A stretch of DNA of 64,000 bases from Trichostrongylus colubriformis (GCA_963978905.1 OZ022259.1:52532727-52596726), one strand, 5' to 3'. Shown: positions 28,020 to 40,266, counted from the stretch's first letter. The notes: a model not told the origin generated them from the letters alone. A program made the numbers and translations.

Positions 28020-29027
28020 ATGTCTTTGTGGATTCGTCCAGCTTCTCTTCTGCCACGATTCGTCGAGGAAGCCATGAGAGACTTCCGTCACTTTGAACCG
28101 ATGGTCTTCGCTCCGCTTCAACGTTTCCGTGCTCCATGGGAAATCGCAGAGGAGAGTGCTTCTGAGCAGGTATGTTTGCTGTAATACTATTTGATTATTT
28201 CGTTGATTTTTGCTTCAGTCTTTTTGAACTTTAATGTGTGTGCCCAAAGTGAGAATTCATTCCAGTAATTTATCTTCAAACTGTTATTGTTGTTTGTTTC
28301 TTTGTTCTATTTGCGGCATGCCACCAGTTTGTGGCAGCTGTGCAACTTACCTAATTTACAGTTTTTAGGTGACAAACGACGATTCCAAGTTCGCTGTATC
28401 CATTGATGTGTCGAAGTTCAAACCGGAGAATCTAAAAGTTAACATCGACGGCCATCGGCTAACAATCGAAGGAAAAGAAGAAGTGAAGGAGGAAAACGGG
28501 TATTCCATGAGGTAAGCATGCAATCCTTCTCGTTTCCCTTTTAACTGCGGTTGAACAGTTTCCATTGGGCAGGGTTGCCATGTTTTTCGATTTATTAAAA
28601 TCGTTTTTGTCTGTGTACCGAGCTACAGCTTCCTATGTTTGTAGAATTTTGCGCTGACCTTTTGTTTTTCGTATCTTGGTTTCGCGAGTATCGATTGCGC
28701 CCAGCTCGCCCATATTCTCATGTCGAATTGATTGTTTTTAAAATTTTCTGGTGAGTCATCTGAAAAAGCAGATGTGTATTTTTCAGGTCCTTCGTACGGC
28801 AGTGGGTTTTACCAAAGAATGTTGATCTAGATGCTGTCCGCTCGAGCCTGTCCGGCAGCGGTCACCTCTCAATTGAAGCGCCGAAGATCTACAAGCCAGC
28901 TGATTCAGGGCGAGCCATTCCTATCGAGCGAGTCACGGAAGCTGAGAAGCCTGCAGCTGTGCAGGCACCTGAGAAGCCTGCAGCTGTACACGAACCTGTG
29001 AAGCCTGCAGCTGCGCTGGAACGGTAA
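28020..29027 (+). CDS. hsp-16: hsp-16-type small heat-shock protein, subtype A1 (177 aa)
   Basis: ATP-independent chaperone of the alpha-crystallin family, which forms oligomers that hold unfolding proteins. Exons 28020-28169, 28369-28511, 28787-29027. The start is fixed by the MSLWIRPASLLPRFVEEAMR N-terminus shared with A2. The alpha-crystallin domain spans about residues 50-130 (KFAVSIDVSKFKPENLKVNI...GRAIPIERV); the IPI is the C-terminal I-x-I motif that docks into neighbouring subunits. After it comes a ~27-residue extension with three EKPAAV-type repeats, absent from the other three copies. The terminal CGG-TAA overlaps a donor-like ggtaag, so a further exon cannot be fully excluded. A multi-module heat-shock element and a TATA box lie directly upstream. 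Confidence 0.92.
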
Positions 29028-30138
29028 GCTACTCCCAGGTTACAGTTCTGGTTCCTGAGCGTGTAATTACTTCATATGTTCTTTACTATTGTTCAATTGT
29101 TAACTTCACGTGATACTTGGACAAGTGTTATCCCTAATTACATTAAACGTGTAGATATTTTGAGAGTAAGCACTAATTTATAAATATCATGTGAGTATTA
29201 CTGTGGCTTATTTCTGTAGTTATTGTGTACATTTGTTGTATGTAGTTGTTGCTTTTGTTTTTTGTTGTCTTTCCAATAAATGCTGGATAGTGAATTTGTA
29301 TAGGTTTACATCCGTAAACACGCATAGAGCAACAGGCAATAATTCACTCCGGAAGTCTCGTCCCCTCAGGTACTATAGAGATCAAACACCGGAATAATAT
29401 TGGGTGAAAAGTCATGCGATGGATCGCTCATGCGACGAGGACGCAGCACGTCAACATAGTGTTGTATTGGTTGCAGGAAGCGGTCGCTCGCTAAGTATGG
29501 ATGTGGTTCTACTACAAAATTGATGACATCCTTTTTGAAAGCTTTATCGAAACTGAGGAGTGGGAACTGCGAAATGCAAACGAGAAAATGTGCTCGATAG
29601 CATACCGATGGATTATGAAAATGAAGAAAGGTGTCTTTTCAGAATGCAGTGTTCAAGAAGTGCTAACGAACTGACAATGAGAATGAGGGGGTATCCTACC
29701 ATGGGCGTTACTTTTACTAAGCCCAAAAGGGGGGAACCTTCGTACTTTGTAAGGCTTAGGCAAAAATAGACGCTAGAATGTGCAGATTGTTCTCTTAAAA
29801 ACTCCTCAGAGATGCTTAGGTAAACAACTTTTCAGCCCCCCTCATTGCGATAGCACCATTCGAAATTTTTTTTACAATTCATAAACTGTGAACTTATCAG
29901 ACTGCTGCATAGCTAACGCTTTTTGTTGTTTCGTTTTTCTTGGAACTGACGTTTTTACGACTAATAAATGGGAAGCAGTTCTTGATTGCAACGGTGAAAA
30001 CACTCTCAAATAATCATTTAAACGTTCTCGCTAAATTTGATCATGTTTTTGAAATAAAATTGTTGAAAAAAGCCGCATTAATAATGCAACAACTCCATAT
30101 GTCACAGGACTTTCCACCGCAGCACTGAAAAGTGTTGC

Positions 30139-32469
30139 TTAAAGCTTAGGTGGAGCTCTTTCTATCGGAATCGTACGACGGTGGCCATCGCCCTCAGTCG
30201 TTTTCGGTGCCTCGATGGATAGATGTCCAGCGTCGCTGAGTTGGGTGCGAATGGCTTCAAGGTCCACATTTTCCGGCAGGGTCCATGTGCGAACAAAGGA
30301 TCTGAAAAGGTTTATCGAGTAGCTGGGACCCAATTGCGAAGTCCAAGCAATTCTTTTTTTTTACGCAAGTAATCTTTATGATGTGGAAAATTCATGTATT
30401 CAAGTAAAGAAAACAATCGCTTTGTTCGCGTCGAACTCGGCCAATGCCAGCGTCGCTATACACTGGTCTCGAAAGCACTTGCGAGCCTTGGGATCGATAA
30501 GCCGCACGCGACCGCGCCAACTTCGTGCGCCGACCATAGAATCGCCCGTCTCGCGCAAGGCTCTACCACAAGAGGCCGGGTGTGCATACGCGCTCAAACG
30601 CTCACTCAACAGAATGCCACTCTAAATCTCGATTACCGTCTGTAATGCAAATGAGCCTACAAGGCTGGGGCTCATTTGTCCCACACACTAAGAAGTTCCT
30701 GCTCCCCATGCATAGGTTACATTCCTACTCTCTGACTTACAACCGTATTCTTCATTTCAATCCCCCTTTTTTTTGGTTAAGTTGTGCTAGTGAGAGGTGC
30801 GTTCAACATACCTCACCCCTTTCCCACTCCAGGGTCAGGCCTAGCATTCACGAAAATTTCTGGAAATATGATCTGCGGTTAATGTTATTCAAGGTGTCTC
30901 TCTGATATCAATTGGTAAAGATAAAGTAGAATATAATTATCGATTGACGTCAGATTCAGAGATCGTCTCAGTGGTCTAAAACTCAACTACGGTCAAGGAT
31001 TTCCTCGATACTTCCAAAAGTAGCACGCACATTTTTCCAACCCAAAATATGACCCCTTTGAGGACTGCCCGACCCATGCTTGACTCCGTCGCCCTGCCCA
31101 CATCCACGGAGTAGAGCGTCAATTCCTGCTCACTTTGTTGATCTACCAATCAATAGGCATTCTAGTCGCTGACACATCTATTCGCTGACCATAAACGAAG
31201 CAAAGCAGCGATACCTTTCCATGAAACTGTTGTCGCTCTTGTGCTGCTGTTTGCCCTCGATGGTCAGTTCCCGGCCGTCCAGATGTACCTTCAGCTCTTC
31301 GGGATGGAATTGAGACACATCAACCGCTACGGCAAACTTCTTGTCGTCATCGACAACCTGATCAAAGCGCTCTTTTTAAATTTATCATTTATTGTTACAA
31401 TGTTATTTCACATATATTACATTATTTTTATTTTCTCAACTACCGTTTGACAGTCTTTTAGAGTTCGGCCTCAAGTGCAGTAAAAGAATTATTCACAAAC
31501 GAATTATAGATACTAAAAAAGGAAGCTAGAACCCAGGGAAATGGTGAGTGGCCAGTTTGCGGTGAGGGGTCACTCTAGTTACTCAGCATAGCTTCTCTGT
31601 GACCGGCACTTCCCTGGAAGAGCTGTTCCTACAAAGAGCGGGTTATTTGACTGCGTATCACTGCTACACATCACAGATCCACTTTGCCCCTACTGAAACT
31701 CACTTAAAGGAATCGTCCACGGAAAATGAGTTTTTGTGTTACCCATGTATTTATGTTGTATTTGCCTAATGTTGGCCTCATGCAAAATTTCACGCGAAAA
31801 AATGTGGATTTGGCTGAGATACAGCACCACAAAGTGCGGTCCCAGTGGGCGGGGCCTCCGTGTAAAAGCCTCGTACCGCGTCCGCCGTGGTCGGAGACGC
31901 ATTGTAGGAACAGAAGGTTACGTAAACAGTCCTACTCTCCGTTCCCAACGGCGGCGGAAGACGGGACGAGGCTTTTACACGGAGGCCCCGCCCACTGGGA
32001 CCGCACTTTGTGGTGCTGTATCTCAGCCAGATTCACATGTTTTCTCGTGAAATTTTGCATGAGGCCAATATTAGGCAAATACAATAAAACATATGGGTAA
32101 CACAAAAACTCATTTTCCGTGGACGATTCCTTTAAGCGAAGCGTGGGAATACTCCACCACATGAGGATTGGAAAGAATAGGGGTCTTATTTTTTATCTTC
32201 ACTGTCGTACAGTTCATACTTCCGCCTTGATTTTTTTTCAGTTCAACCAAATTATCCCAGCTCCTTAATACCATAAACCGGAGCAACTAAAACTTGAAAA
32301 ACTTAGGTTTTCATAAAGGCTTCTATAAAACCTTTTGGGTTTCATTGGCCACATGCAGCACTGAATGATCGGCATCCCTCCAATACGGGTGGAGGCTTCT
32401 TTCAAGACGATCAAACTCCCGCATGTAATCGTTCATCATGCGATGGAACGAACGCGGCCACAGATCCAT
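30139..32469 (-). CDS. hsp-16: hsp-16-type small heat-shock protein, subtype B1 (147 aa)
   Basis: Exons on the minus strand: 32332-32469 (MDLWPRSFHRMMNDYMREFD...), 31215-31357 (VVDDDKKFAVAVDVSQFHPE...) and 30139-30301 (SFVRTWTLPENVDLEAI...TIPIERAPPKL-stop). The lengths 138, 143 and 163 nt and phases 0 and 2 equal those of B2. The alpha-crystallin domain and IPI motif are complete. The N-terminus with PYWRDADHSV resembles the hsp-16.41/16.48 branch of C. elegans. The exon 1 donor (CAAAAG|gtttta) is weaker than the B2 equivalent. Intron 1 hosts a family-B MITE (31704-32135). No clear heat-shock element was found directly upstream. Confidence 0.88.
31704..32135. mobile_element. MITE family B (fold-back, ~430 bp)
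   Basis: TTAAAGGAATCGTCCACGG and its complement form the ends, and the whole element is nearly palindromic (AGTGGGCGGGGCCTCCGTGT and its complement in each arm). Further copies: 52153-53489 (interrupted) and 56095-56527. Confidence 0.85.
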
Positions 32470-34364
32470 GATTTACTAGAATGCTGAACAGATGTTGAAG
32501 AGTAAAAAAATAAGCTCGGAAAAGAAGTATACTCATACAAAACAGCCCATAGATTTGATGACTTTTGCCGAAATGCGAGACAAAGTGGCTCCAGAAAAAC
32601 TACGTTTTGGATGACTGTGAAAGACTGTAATATTACTTGTACCTGGGAACCTTTAATAAATGTCATAATGTGGGCGTGCGTCAAGACTATCCAACTAGGT
32701 CGGGCTACACGAGGAGCTGTAGGCGGCCCGCGTCATTTCATAACAAGACCAGCAAGGCATTTGACGAGCGAGGCGAAGCAGCATGCCGTGTCGCGGTGAC
32801 CTGGTTGGAAACTGCTGACCTCTTGACGCACATCCCCAGAACGTATTTACAAAATTAGTCGCAAAGCAAAAGTAGTCGATATTTTTCTTATAGGAATGGT
32901 TAACGAGAGGTAGTCCATGATTTTTAGGAGGGACATGAACAATTTGGCACCCTCCAAATGCCACTTACTCTGTATAAGGAGGTAAGACCGCGTTCACACT
33001 TTGCGGTGCCAATGGCAAGGCGTGGCTGCTTGTTTCTGCATCTCCGCCTTTGCCACCTTGTCTCGTTACCTGAGTCGTCACCGTACCTCCCCGTGCCCGC
33101 TGTGCCTCGCCGTCTGTGAACGGAGCGACGCCCTGCTGGCGCAAGGTATGAACGCGGCCTATTACTTCTGAATCTTCCAAAAGAAATACAACAGAAGTCC
33201 ACTCTATCAAGGTGGTCATTAACAGTCCCTTTTCTCACTATCTGAAACCAAAAATGATGTCTGCCGTTGTGTAGCGTTGAAAAAGCGCGCGAGTATGCAC
33301 AAAGGCTTCTCAAGATAAGTATAAGTCTGCGTGTATACTCGACGAATTGAGGAGTGAGCGACAGGATCGCGAAAAGACAAACATACTGAAACCGTTCACC
33401 GAATCTTTACTGGACTTTTGTACGAAGCTGTAACTATTGTGGCCACTGGAGAAATGTCACTCATTCAAGATACTCTCAAATGAAACTCTTGCAAATATGA
33501 AAACTAATTATATTTATTCAGCTTAGAATTCCCTATTATGTGTATTATTCTTATTGAGATCGTAAATGCAATTTGTTGATTTGCAGATTTTTATTCGAGC
33601 AGATTAACAAATATATAAGCTGGGCGAGGAAGATGGGAGGGGAGGGAGGGGGGGGGGGGGGGGATGTGGTAGGAAGGAGAGGGAGAAGCGATGTGTTTCA
33701 TCGGCTGTATGCCGCGCAAAATGTTGAAAGAAAAACACGTGATTGAAAATCGATAGTAATGCACGTCTCGCAGGTATATCTTTTGCTCTCGGTGATGGCA
33801 CGAATATAATGTATCGATATATTCCATAAGCACTCATTTTGAAAATATTGTCACACATCACCACTTAGATATGATAATTTCCCGATCAGCATTCAGAATT
33901 TTGAAAAGGCGAAGCGTGGGAAGCGAAGAGCGGCTCTGAAAAGCGACACACAGGGATGCTACTGGTATTGCAGGCGGAACGTTGAAATGCGTCAGGCGAT
34001 GGCCATTATGTAAAGGAGCATCCGCACGGAAGAGACCCAGATGTCTACCATTTTTCTACGTGTGTGGGCCTTACAATGAGCATGGCTAACAGATGTCGAA
34101 AGATTTCGCATTAAACAAAACACATCTGAGTTACAATGTTATACTGCGAACGTGTCTACGGTTTTGCAGTGTCGCCGCTCGGCAGCCGAAGTTGCGGCAA
34201 TGCAAAATCTCAAGGTCGCTGATCGCGTGCGAAAAAAGCAAAATATTATAAAAATTCATAAAAACGGCTCAAAGTTATGGTAATCACGTACAATCTTTCA
34301 GATGATGTTTATCCCATGCAGAGGAAAAGGAACTTTTCAATTTCTTCAGTTCGTCGAGATTTCT
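32470..34364. other. Spacer between hsp-16-B1 and -B2
   Basis: No gene recognised. It contains a GGCCG-type MITE (32986-33160; GCGTTCACACTTTGCGGTGCC facing GGCGCAAGGTATGAACGC) and a G-run at 33648-33663. The rest is unstructured. Confidence 0.55.
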
Positions 34365-36109
34365 TCATTGTTGGGAAGGGGCCCTTTCAATGGGGATCGT
34401 GCGACGCTGAGTGCTAGCCGCCGTCACTTTTGGCGCTTCAATCGATAGGCGACCGGCGTCGCTGAGTTGAGTACGAACAGCTTCAAGGTTCACAGTTTCC
34501 GGTAGTGTCCATTTACGAAGGAAAGATCTGAATCCATTTGTTGATTATTAAGATGGAGGCTATGCCGTTCTATTGATTACATTCCAGGGCATTGTCCAGA
34601 ATTGCAATTTAGGTCGTGTGATTTGCGCGACTCGCGCGATTCAGGCGTATCAATCAACTAATAGGTACATACCTCATGACGGCCGTCAGACTTTGCGATT
34701 TTGTGGAGTCGCGGCTCCGCACGCGAATTTGCGGCATGCACCTAATGGTCATAGTATGGCGTGTGGAAATGCAACGTCGCAAAATCGCAAAGTCTGGCGG
34801 CGGGCGGGTGTGTACCCCTACGTCAAAGTTCCGCACGACGACGAGCGGCGTGCGACGCAGTGTGTGCGAGCTATGCGCGACGCGGTAGTTGGGTCTTAGA
34901 ACGATTACAGCGTAATGCTGAGGGTGCGATACGCAGTTAACTTTTAATCGCTTCGGGACCCAACGACAAGGCGCCTTCAGCTCGTCCGCATTGCTTCGCT
35001 TGCGACATGCCGCAGTGCGAAATCCTGACGTAAGGTTGAGCGGCCTATCCTTTCCGCCGAAATTGAGGGAATCGCGCGAGTCATGCGATCGTTTGAATCG
35101 CAAACTGTGAACAAGGCCTAACGATTACGGTTTCATCGATTTGTATCGAGTTTATACTCGGCAGCGGCCATTCGCACAGAACTTGTTGGCGGAAACGCTA
35201 CTCTGAGGGGGGACCACGGGCGGCTACTAGTCACGCCCACAAGTATGAACCCGCCACATAGAGAAGACTAATCTCTATCGATGTGTGCCATTTGGATAGA
35301 AATTTTACGCGGTCGCGCGATGCGATGAGTGCGAGCCGTGGGCACTGCCTTGGTTGGGTCTTATAGCGATTACACCTAAAATGAGCCGTATGAACCGTCA
35401 TCGCTTTACAACCCAATCGGCGCCTGTAGCTCGCAGCCATCACCCCGCAAGCTGAGCGACGCGAATTTTCTATCCTGGTGGCACACACCCATATTCAGCT
35501 GCTTGGTCACGGTATTTGGCACCTTCAGAGTGTGCGACACAACGATTCCTGCTTACTTATCGTGCTTATCCCTTTCCGCATCATTATGCTATCAACGAAA
35601 AATGTTAGACGTGCTCTAGCGTGAATTTAGAGAACTGCTAATTTTTGTGTCCGTGTTTTCATTGTTACACCGGAAAACGGCCGATTTCCTTCGATTGGAT
35701 CGTTGATACTCGAAAAACCAAATTGAACGTGGCCATGAAATGCTATCTTACCTCTCCATGTAGCTGTTGTCACTTTTGTGTTGTTGTTTACCCTCGATGA
35801 TCAATTCCCGGCCATCTAAATTCACCTTCAGTTCTTCCGGATGAAACTGCGACACATCTATTGATACGGCAAACTTCTGATCGTCGTCCACAACCTATTC
35901 AGAATGGTTTGTGAGCAAAATTAAATCTAAACAAAGAAAACAGAATTGGATTTCGAATCTATTGCACCAACCTGCTGAGTTTCATTAGCGACACTCATTA
36001 CCGAATGATCGGCATGTCTCCAATATGGACGAAGGCTTCGTTCAAAAGAATTAAAATCACGTAAGTAGTCATTCATCATACGGTGCATCATTTGGGCCCA
36101 CAAATCCAT
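34365..36109 (-). CDS. hsp-16: hsp-16-type small heat-shock protein, subtype B2 (147 aa)
   Basis: Exons on the minus strand: 35972-36109 (MDLWAQMMHRMMNDYLRDFN...), 35752-35894 (VVDDDQKFAVSIDVSQFHPE...) and 34365-34527 (SFLRKWTLPETVNLEAV...TIPIERAPSQQ-stop). The alpha-crystallin domain is intact and the terminal IPI motif present. It is closely similar to B1 and clearly a recent duplicate. It stands head-to-head with A2 (start codons ~2.8 kb apart), recalling the divergent hsp-16 pairs of C. elegans. A GGCCG MITE (34681-34802) and an arm-pairing repeat (34860-34985) lie in intron 2. A TTCTAGAA heat-shock-like site is at 36498-36520. Confidence 0.92.
34681..34802. mobile_element. GGCCG-TIR MITE, 'CAGACTTTGCGATTTTG' subtype
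   Basis: GGCCGTCAGACTTTGCGATT faces AATCGCAAAGTCTGGCGG. Same subtype as 24910-25029, 38349-38496, 45130-45226 and 49006-49186. Confidence 0.8.
34860..34985. repeat. Family H hairpin repeat
   Basis: GTTGGGTCTTAGAACGATTA pairs with TAATCGCTTCGGGACCCAAC. Related copies lie at about 35325-35455, 59375-59505, 60775-60890 and 63835-63965, all with a GAGCTA-like outer arm and a TTGGGT/ACCCAA core. Confidence 0.65.
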
Positions 36110-36497
36110 GGCTGGTTTGCCTCAAAGTCGCTGAAAGTGCAAACCTATGGTTACTTTGTGCCAGCTTCGAAAAAATCAAGCAAACAACAAGATGTGGACG
36201 TGAGTGAAGCCCCACTTCCCCCCCCCCCCCTCCCCTAAGAAATAGGAAGTGACTTGAGTCATCACTGACGGCATGTGCATTTATCGGAGGGGGCATTCTG
36301 TGTGCATTATTGTCAAGATGGCGATCGAAAGAGTGTCGCGCCGCCCTATTGCAGGCCAGGGGTGTGGCAAAAACGCGCCAACAACCTGCCCCGCCAACGA
36401 TGATCCAGGAAATGCTCTTCCTAAGAAGAAAGTGCCTTCAACCTCCTCTTTGATGAGCAAGATAATAACCTTTTTCAACAAACAAGTCCTTCAGCTT

Positions 36498-36520
36498 TTC
36501 TAGAGGAATGACTTCTAGAA
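36498..36520. promoter_or_regulatory. Possible heat-shock element
   Basis: TTCTAGAGGAATGACTTCTA followed by GAA: two TTC-TA-GA(A/G) modules, the second a perfect TTCTAGAA. It lies ~390 bp upstream of hsp-16-B2 and ~2.4 kb upstream of A2 in the divergent spacer. No TATA box was found nearby, so use is uncertain. Confidence 0.4.
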
Positions 36521-38780
36521 TTGCCTTAACAGCGAAAAGAAGAGTAGAAAAAGCTCAAATTTAACGATAAAAGCCCTTCTCATATCTGTGTGACCCGTTT
36601 TCACCGGTTGGGAACTCGAGGAGGTATACTCCATTTCGGAGCAACTGATAGGGCGTGGCCTACGAATATAGGTGAGTGGGGAGAGTAAGAGTGTGTAGCA
36701 AGAATGAGAGTATGACGCTCCAAAATGGATTGTATATAGGTCATCACATTTCGTAAACTAAAAAAAAAGTTTCCGTACTGAGGCATGTATTTTCCCATCA
36801 AAGTCATAGCCAATTTGGAAAATGCCCTTTTTTTGGAAAATTGAGTATAATCTCCGCTGATACTTCCCGTTAGCCGAACCTACATATTAAGTAATTTGAG
36901 CTCCTCCTCCCGAGATGAACAATTATTCATAGATGGTGCAAGATGTTGGAGTATTCACTTAAACACAGCCTGCTCTCCTAATCTTATGTAAGCAAAACAT
37001 GCTTTCAAAAGCCTGGGCAATTATGAGTAGAAGTCGGGTGTATGGCACACTCCTGGAGCTTGTCAAGGCGGACTACTTTACCTTCTCGAAAAAATGAAAG
37101 TCAGGTGTATTCACACTCTCAGGTCACAGTTTTTTTTTTCTTTGAAATTCAAACCAACTAGACGGGCCAACTGGAAGTCCAGTATCATTTATCATCGACC
37201 TCATAATTATTGTAATTAATCACAATCAATGAGTATAGGAAAATGGAAAGGATCATTTCTACTCAATGACAAGCTTGAAGGAGAAATCACACAGAACTGA
37301 AAACGCCCTTTCGCAGTGATGACATGGAACAAAACAAAATAACGATCGATCGGCGAGTTACATCATCATTGCTCTGAACAACCGTGTTTTTGTAATCATC
37401 GATATGCACTTTAGGAGCGAAATCGCTACTGATCAACCGCCCAAAATGCGCCATGCACCCAAGCTACGCTGAAAACCACAGGTACGTTTAAATGGTGTCG
37501 TTAGGACCGTCCACACGATATATTGGAAGTCGAGAATTCCCAAACGAGGAGGAGGGGAGTTGTATTTTACGGGCGGAATGGTATGGGGGTCGTATTAGCA
37601 GAGGACAGCAATGATCCCAGGCTAGATGATAAGCGGTGTACTGTTAGCTGATCCGGTTTTGTAAGAAAATATTAATCAATAAAAAATAACCAATAAATAA
37701 AAAAGAAAACAACACGAAAATTACAGTAATAAAATACTTAGTAATTCCATGCAGTCGCAATAGTCACTGATACTGTAGAAGTTATGTAGATGCTAAAAGA
37801 GGTGGGTCGTATTTGGGTCCCTGTTGAGGGGAGGGGGAGGGGGTCGTACTGAAGCGGCCATTTTCCTAGACCCTTGGGTATGCCCTGCTGTCACTGTTCA
37901 ATTGCGTGTTCTTATCCGACCACAAGAGCCCGATATCCATAAATATAATGAGTCAGTCAAAGCACCTCCGTAGGGTAGCATTTAGGATGCTGGAAGGGGA
38001 TCACATTTATTAAAGCCAGCCTGCGCTAAACACAAAGAGAAGATCAGGAAGCGAAAATTGGAAACTCAGTCAAGTTTTCTTCAATTTTAAGTAATTTCTC
38101 TAAGACTAATTTTTTTACCAGAAAACGATTTGAGGTCGGCGGGAAGGAAAGAAAAAAATCGGTCACCAGCCGACATCGCGGCTCTCGAGACTTTAAGTAT
38201 AAATAGGGATTGGTAGACGTTCACTATTCCGAATGTTCATCGAACGCATGGCGGCTCGCAGGCTTCGGAACAGCTGAACTCCTTTGATGCTATTCTCACG
38301 AAGAGAGAGAGTGGTCATTATACGGCATCGCTGCATCTAAAGTCGTCTTAGGCCGCGGTCAGACTTTGCGATTTAGCGATTTTGCGCCGTCGCGCTTTCG
38401 CACGCAATACTACCACCTTAAGATTGTGCCGCAATGCCACAACTTCGCGTGCGAAAGTGCGAAGCCGCAAAATCGCAAAGTCTGACGGTGGCCTTACATA
38501 GGTAGACGTGAGGACAAAATTATAAGTTCCCGACGCGTCCCTTTATCACAGTAACCCTGTCGTCAGATTAAATGCGTGTCCAAATTTCTTTGAAATGCCC
38601 CCCCCCCCTCATTAGGATAGAACCCTCCTTCAAACAGTAATTTAGCAACCACACTATCAAAATCGATGAGTAAAAATTTTGAGAAAGTGCACGAGTACCC
38701 CTAGCGATTGCATCACGAGCTTCGCTGCACGGCATGTGGCCGCAACGAGAGAGCACGGGCCGGATGGAGACGCAGACGTC
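36521..38780. other. Divergent spacer upstream of hsp-16-A2
   Basis: No gene recognised. It contains an inverted-repeat element (36618-36738), a GGCCG MITE (38349-38496) and a short C-run (38597-38607). The stretch 36740-38340 shows no structure that could be assigned. Confidence 0.5.
38349..38496. mobile_element. GGCCG-TIR MITE
   Basis: GGCCGCGGTCAGACTTTGCG faces CGCAAAGTCTGACGGTGGCC, with a nested TTTCGCACGCAATACTACC / TTCGCGTGCGAAAG interior. Lies ~290 bp upstream of the A2 heat-shock element. Confidence 0.85.
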
Positions 38781-38803
38781 GAAGGTTCGCGAGTGTTCGC
38801 GAA
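38781..38803 (+). promoter_or_regulatory. Heat-shock element, hsp-16-A2
   Basis: Five alternating modules GAA-gg-TTC-gc-GAg-tg-TTC-gc-GAA, of which one is imperfect. A TATTTAA follows at 38818 and the start codon at 38880. Spacing matches A1 within a few bases. Confidence 0.9.
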
Positions 38804-38879
38804 CGTCGCCACAGTGGCTATTTAACGGCCGTCAGCTGAGTGGCGGTACGTATTTCGAGTTCGTTGGTTTTGCTTCAAA

Positions 38880-39888
38880 ATGTCTCTGTGGATTCGCCCT
38901 GCTTCTCTATTCCCTCGATTCGTCGAGGAAGCTATGCGAGACTTCCGTCATATGGAACGAATGGTATTTGCTCCACTTAGTCGAGTTGTTCCTTGTGAAA
39001 CAGTGTCCGAAGCATCGACAACTGAGGTATGTTCGATTTGATTTTTTTTTTCGTTTTTTGTTCATTTTGATATCTATTTACTATTTGGATTCATTTTATT
39101 TTGTGGATTCCCTTGATTCAACCAGCTCGCTTGTTTTGCGGTTGCTAAGCCCATGGCAATTTCTGTGAACAGGAAAATATTTTTTCTAAATTGTACCCTT
39201 GACTACGAATACGACTTTGATTTTGGCCTTACAAATTTCTTTTGTCGGCAAATATAAAAATATCATTTTCAAGTCATTCACGAAATGTTCCCATGTTCGG
39301 ATCTTGAGCGTTTAAAGTTTTAACTTACAAAGAGACTTGCGCGAACCCTCCTCTTTGTTCCTCCCTCCCGTCGAAAATACAGTGTTTGCGTAACGAGAGG
39401 TCATCATTTGCCTCTACAGGTTCTTTTCTGGAGGTCCTCCTATGTTTCAAAGTTATGGTTCAATAATTTTCGTCATTTAGATGGTCAATGATGCGTCGAA
39501 GTTTGCTGTCACAATCGACGTATCAAAGTTTAAACCAGAGAATCTAAAAGTAAATATTGACGGTCGACAGCTTACCATTGAAGGAAAGGAAGAAAGGAAT
39601 GAGGACAACAGTTACTCTATGAAGTAAGTCCTTTTAATGTCTCAGTTGGTTGTTGTGGTTAGTGAACATTGCACTAACTAACTAAACCCATGCAATATTG
39701 AGTCATCAATGTATTTATTCCTTAGGTCCTTTGTACGCCAATGGATGCTGCCAGAGAACGTTGATCTCAATGCCATTCGCTCTTCATTGTCCGACAATGG
39801 TCGGCTTTCCATTGAAGCTCCAAAACTGATGAAGGCATCTGATTCCGGAAGAAGCATCCCTATCGAACGAGTCAGCGAGAAACAGTGA
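38880..39888 (+). CDS. hsp-16: hsp-16-type small heat-shock protein, subtype A2 (150 aa)
   Basis: Exons 38880-39026, 39481-39623, 39726-39888. Same N-terminus as A1 (MSLWIRPASLFPRFVEEAMR); the alpha-crystallin domain is complete (KFAVTIDVSKFKPENLKVNI) and it ends GRSIPIERVSEKQ. It lacks the A1 C-terminal repeat extension. Subtype A resembles the hsp-16.1/16.2 branch of C. elegans. The 143-nt middle exon and both intron phases are shared by all four genes here. The promoter has a strong heat-shock element plus TATA box, so induction by HSF-1 is expected. Confidence 0.93.
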
Positions 39889-40266
39889 ACTCGTCATTAA
39901 TAGCTTCTATAACTATGACCTTAGTGAGCTCACTCTAAACTTTCTTTTTGTTAGAAAATGATTCACGTGTAGATATTTGATCAACTATCGTCCTTGCTGT
40001 CATTATTTGAAATTGTTCATAACTGTTGTATTTTGTGCGTCAGTAAAGAGTTAATGCGATTGAAAGAGGTTTTTGACGTGGACAACACCCGAACACATGA
40101 CTGTGGACCTTGCTTCGCCCTATTAGTATTTGCACTTTTGTTGTCTTGAAATCATAAAATGATGGGTTAATGAAATATCACGGCATATTATGGAGAGTGA
40201 GAATAAACAACGAGAAATAACTGCACTGGAGCGTCTACTTAAGACGTGACACCCGGTTTTCGAGTA

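Noticed and set aside
27444..28184. Minus- and plus-strand open frames overlapping the hsp-16-A1 promoter and first exon
   Set aside because: Shadow frames; the shared A1/A2 N-terminus, HSE, TATA box and splice sites explain the region.
30383..30645. Three overlapping 70-83 codon open frames near hsp-16-B1 exon 3
   Set aside because: They lie in intron 2 of B1, overlap one another on both strands and show GC-rich repeat-like content and no family resemblance.
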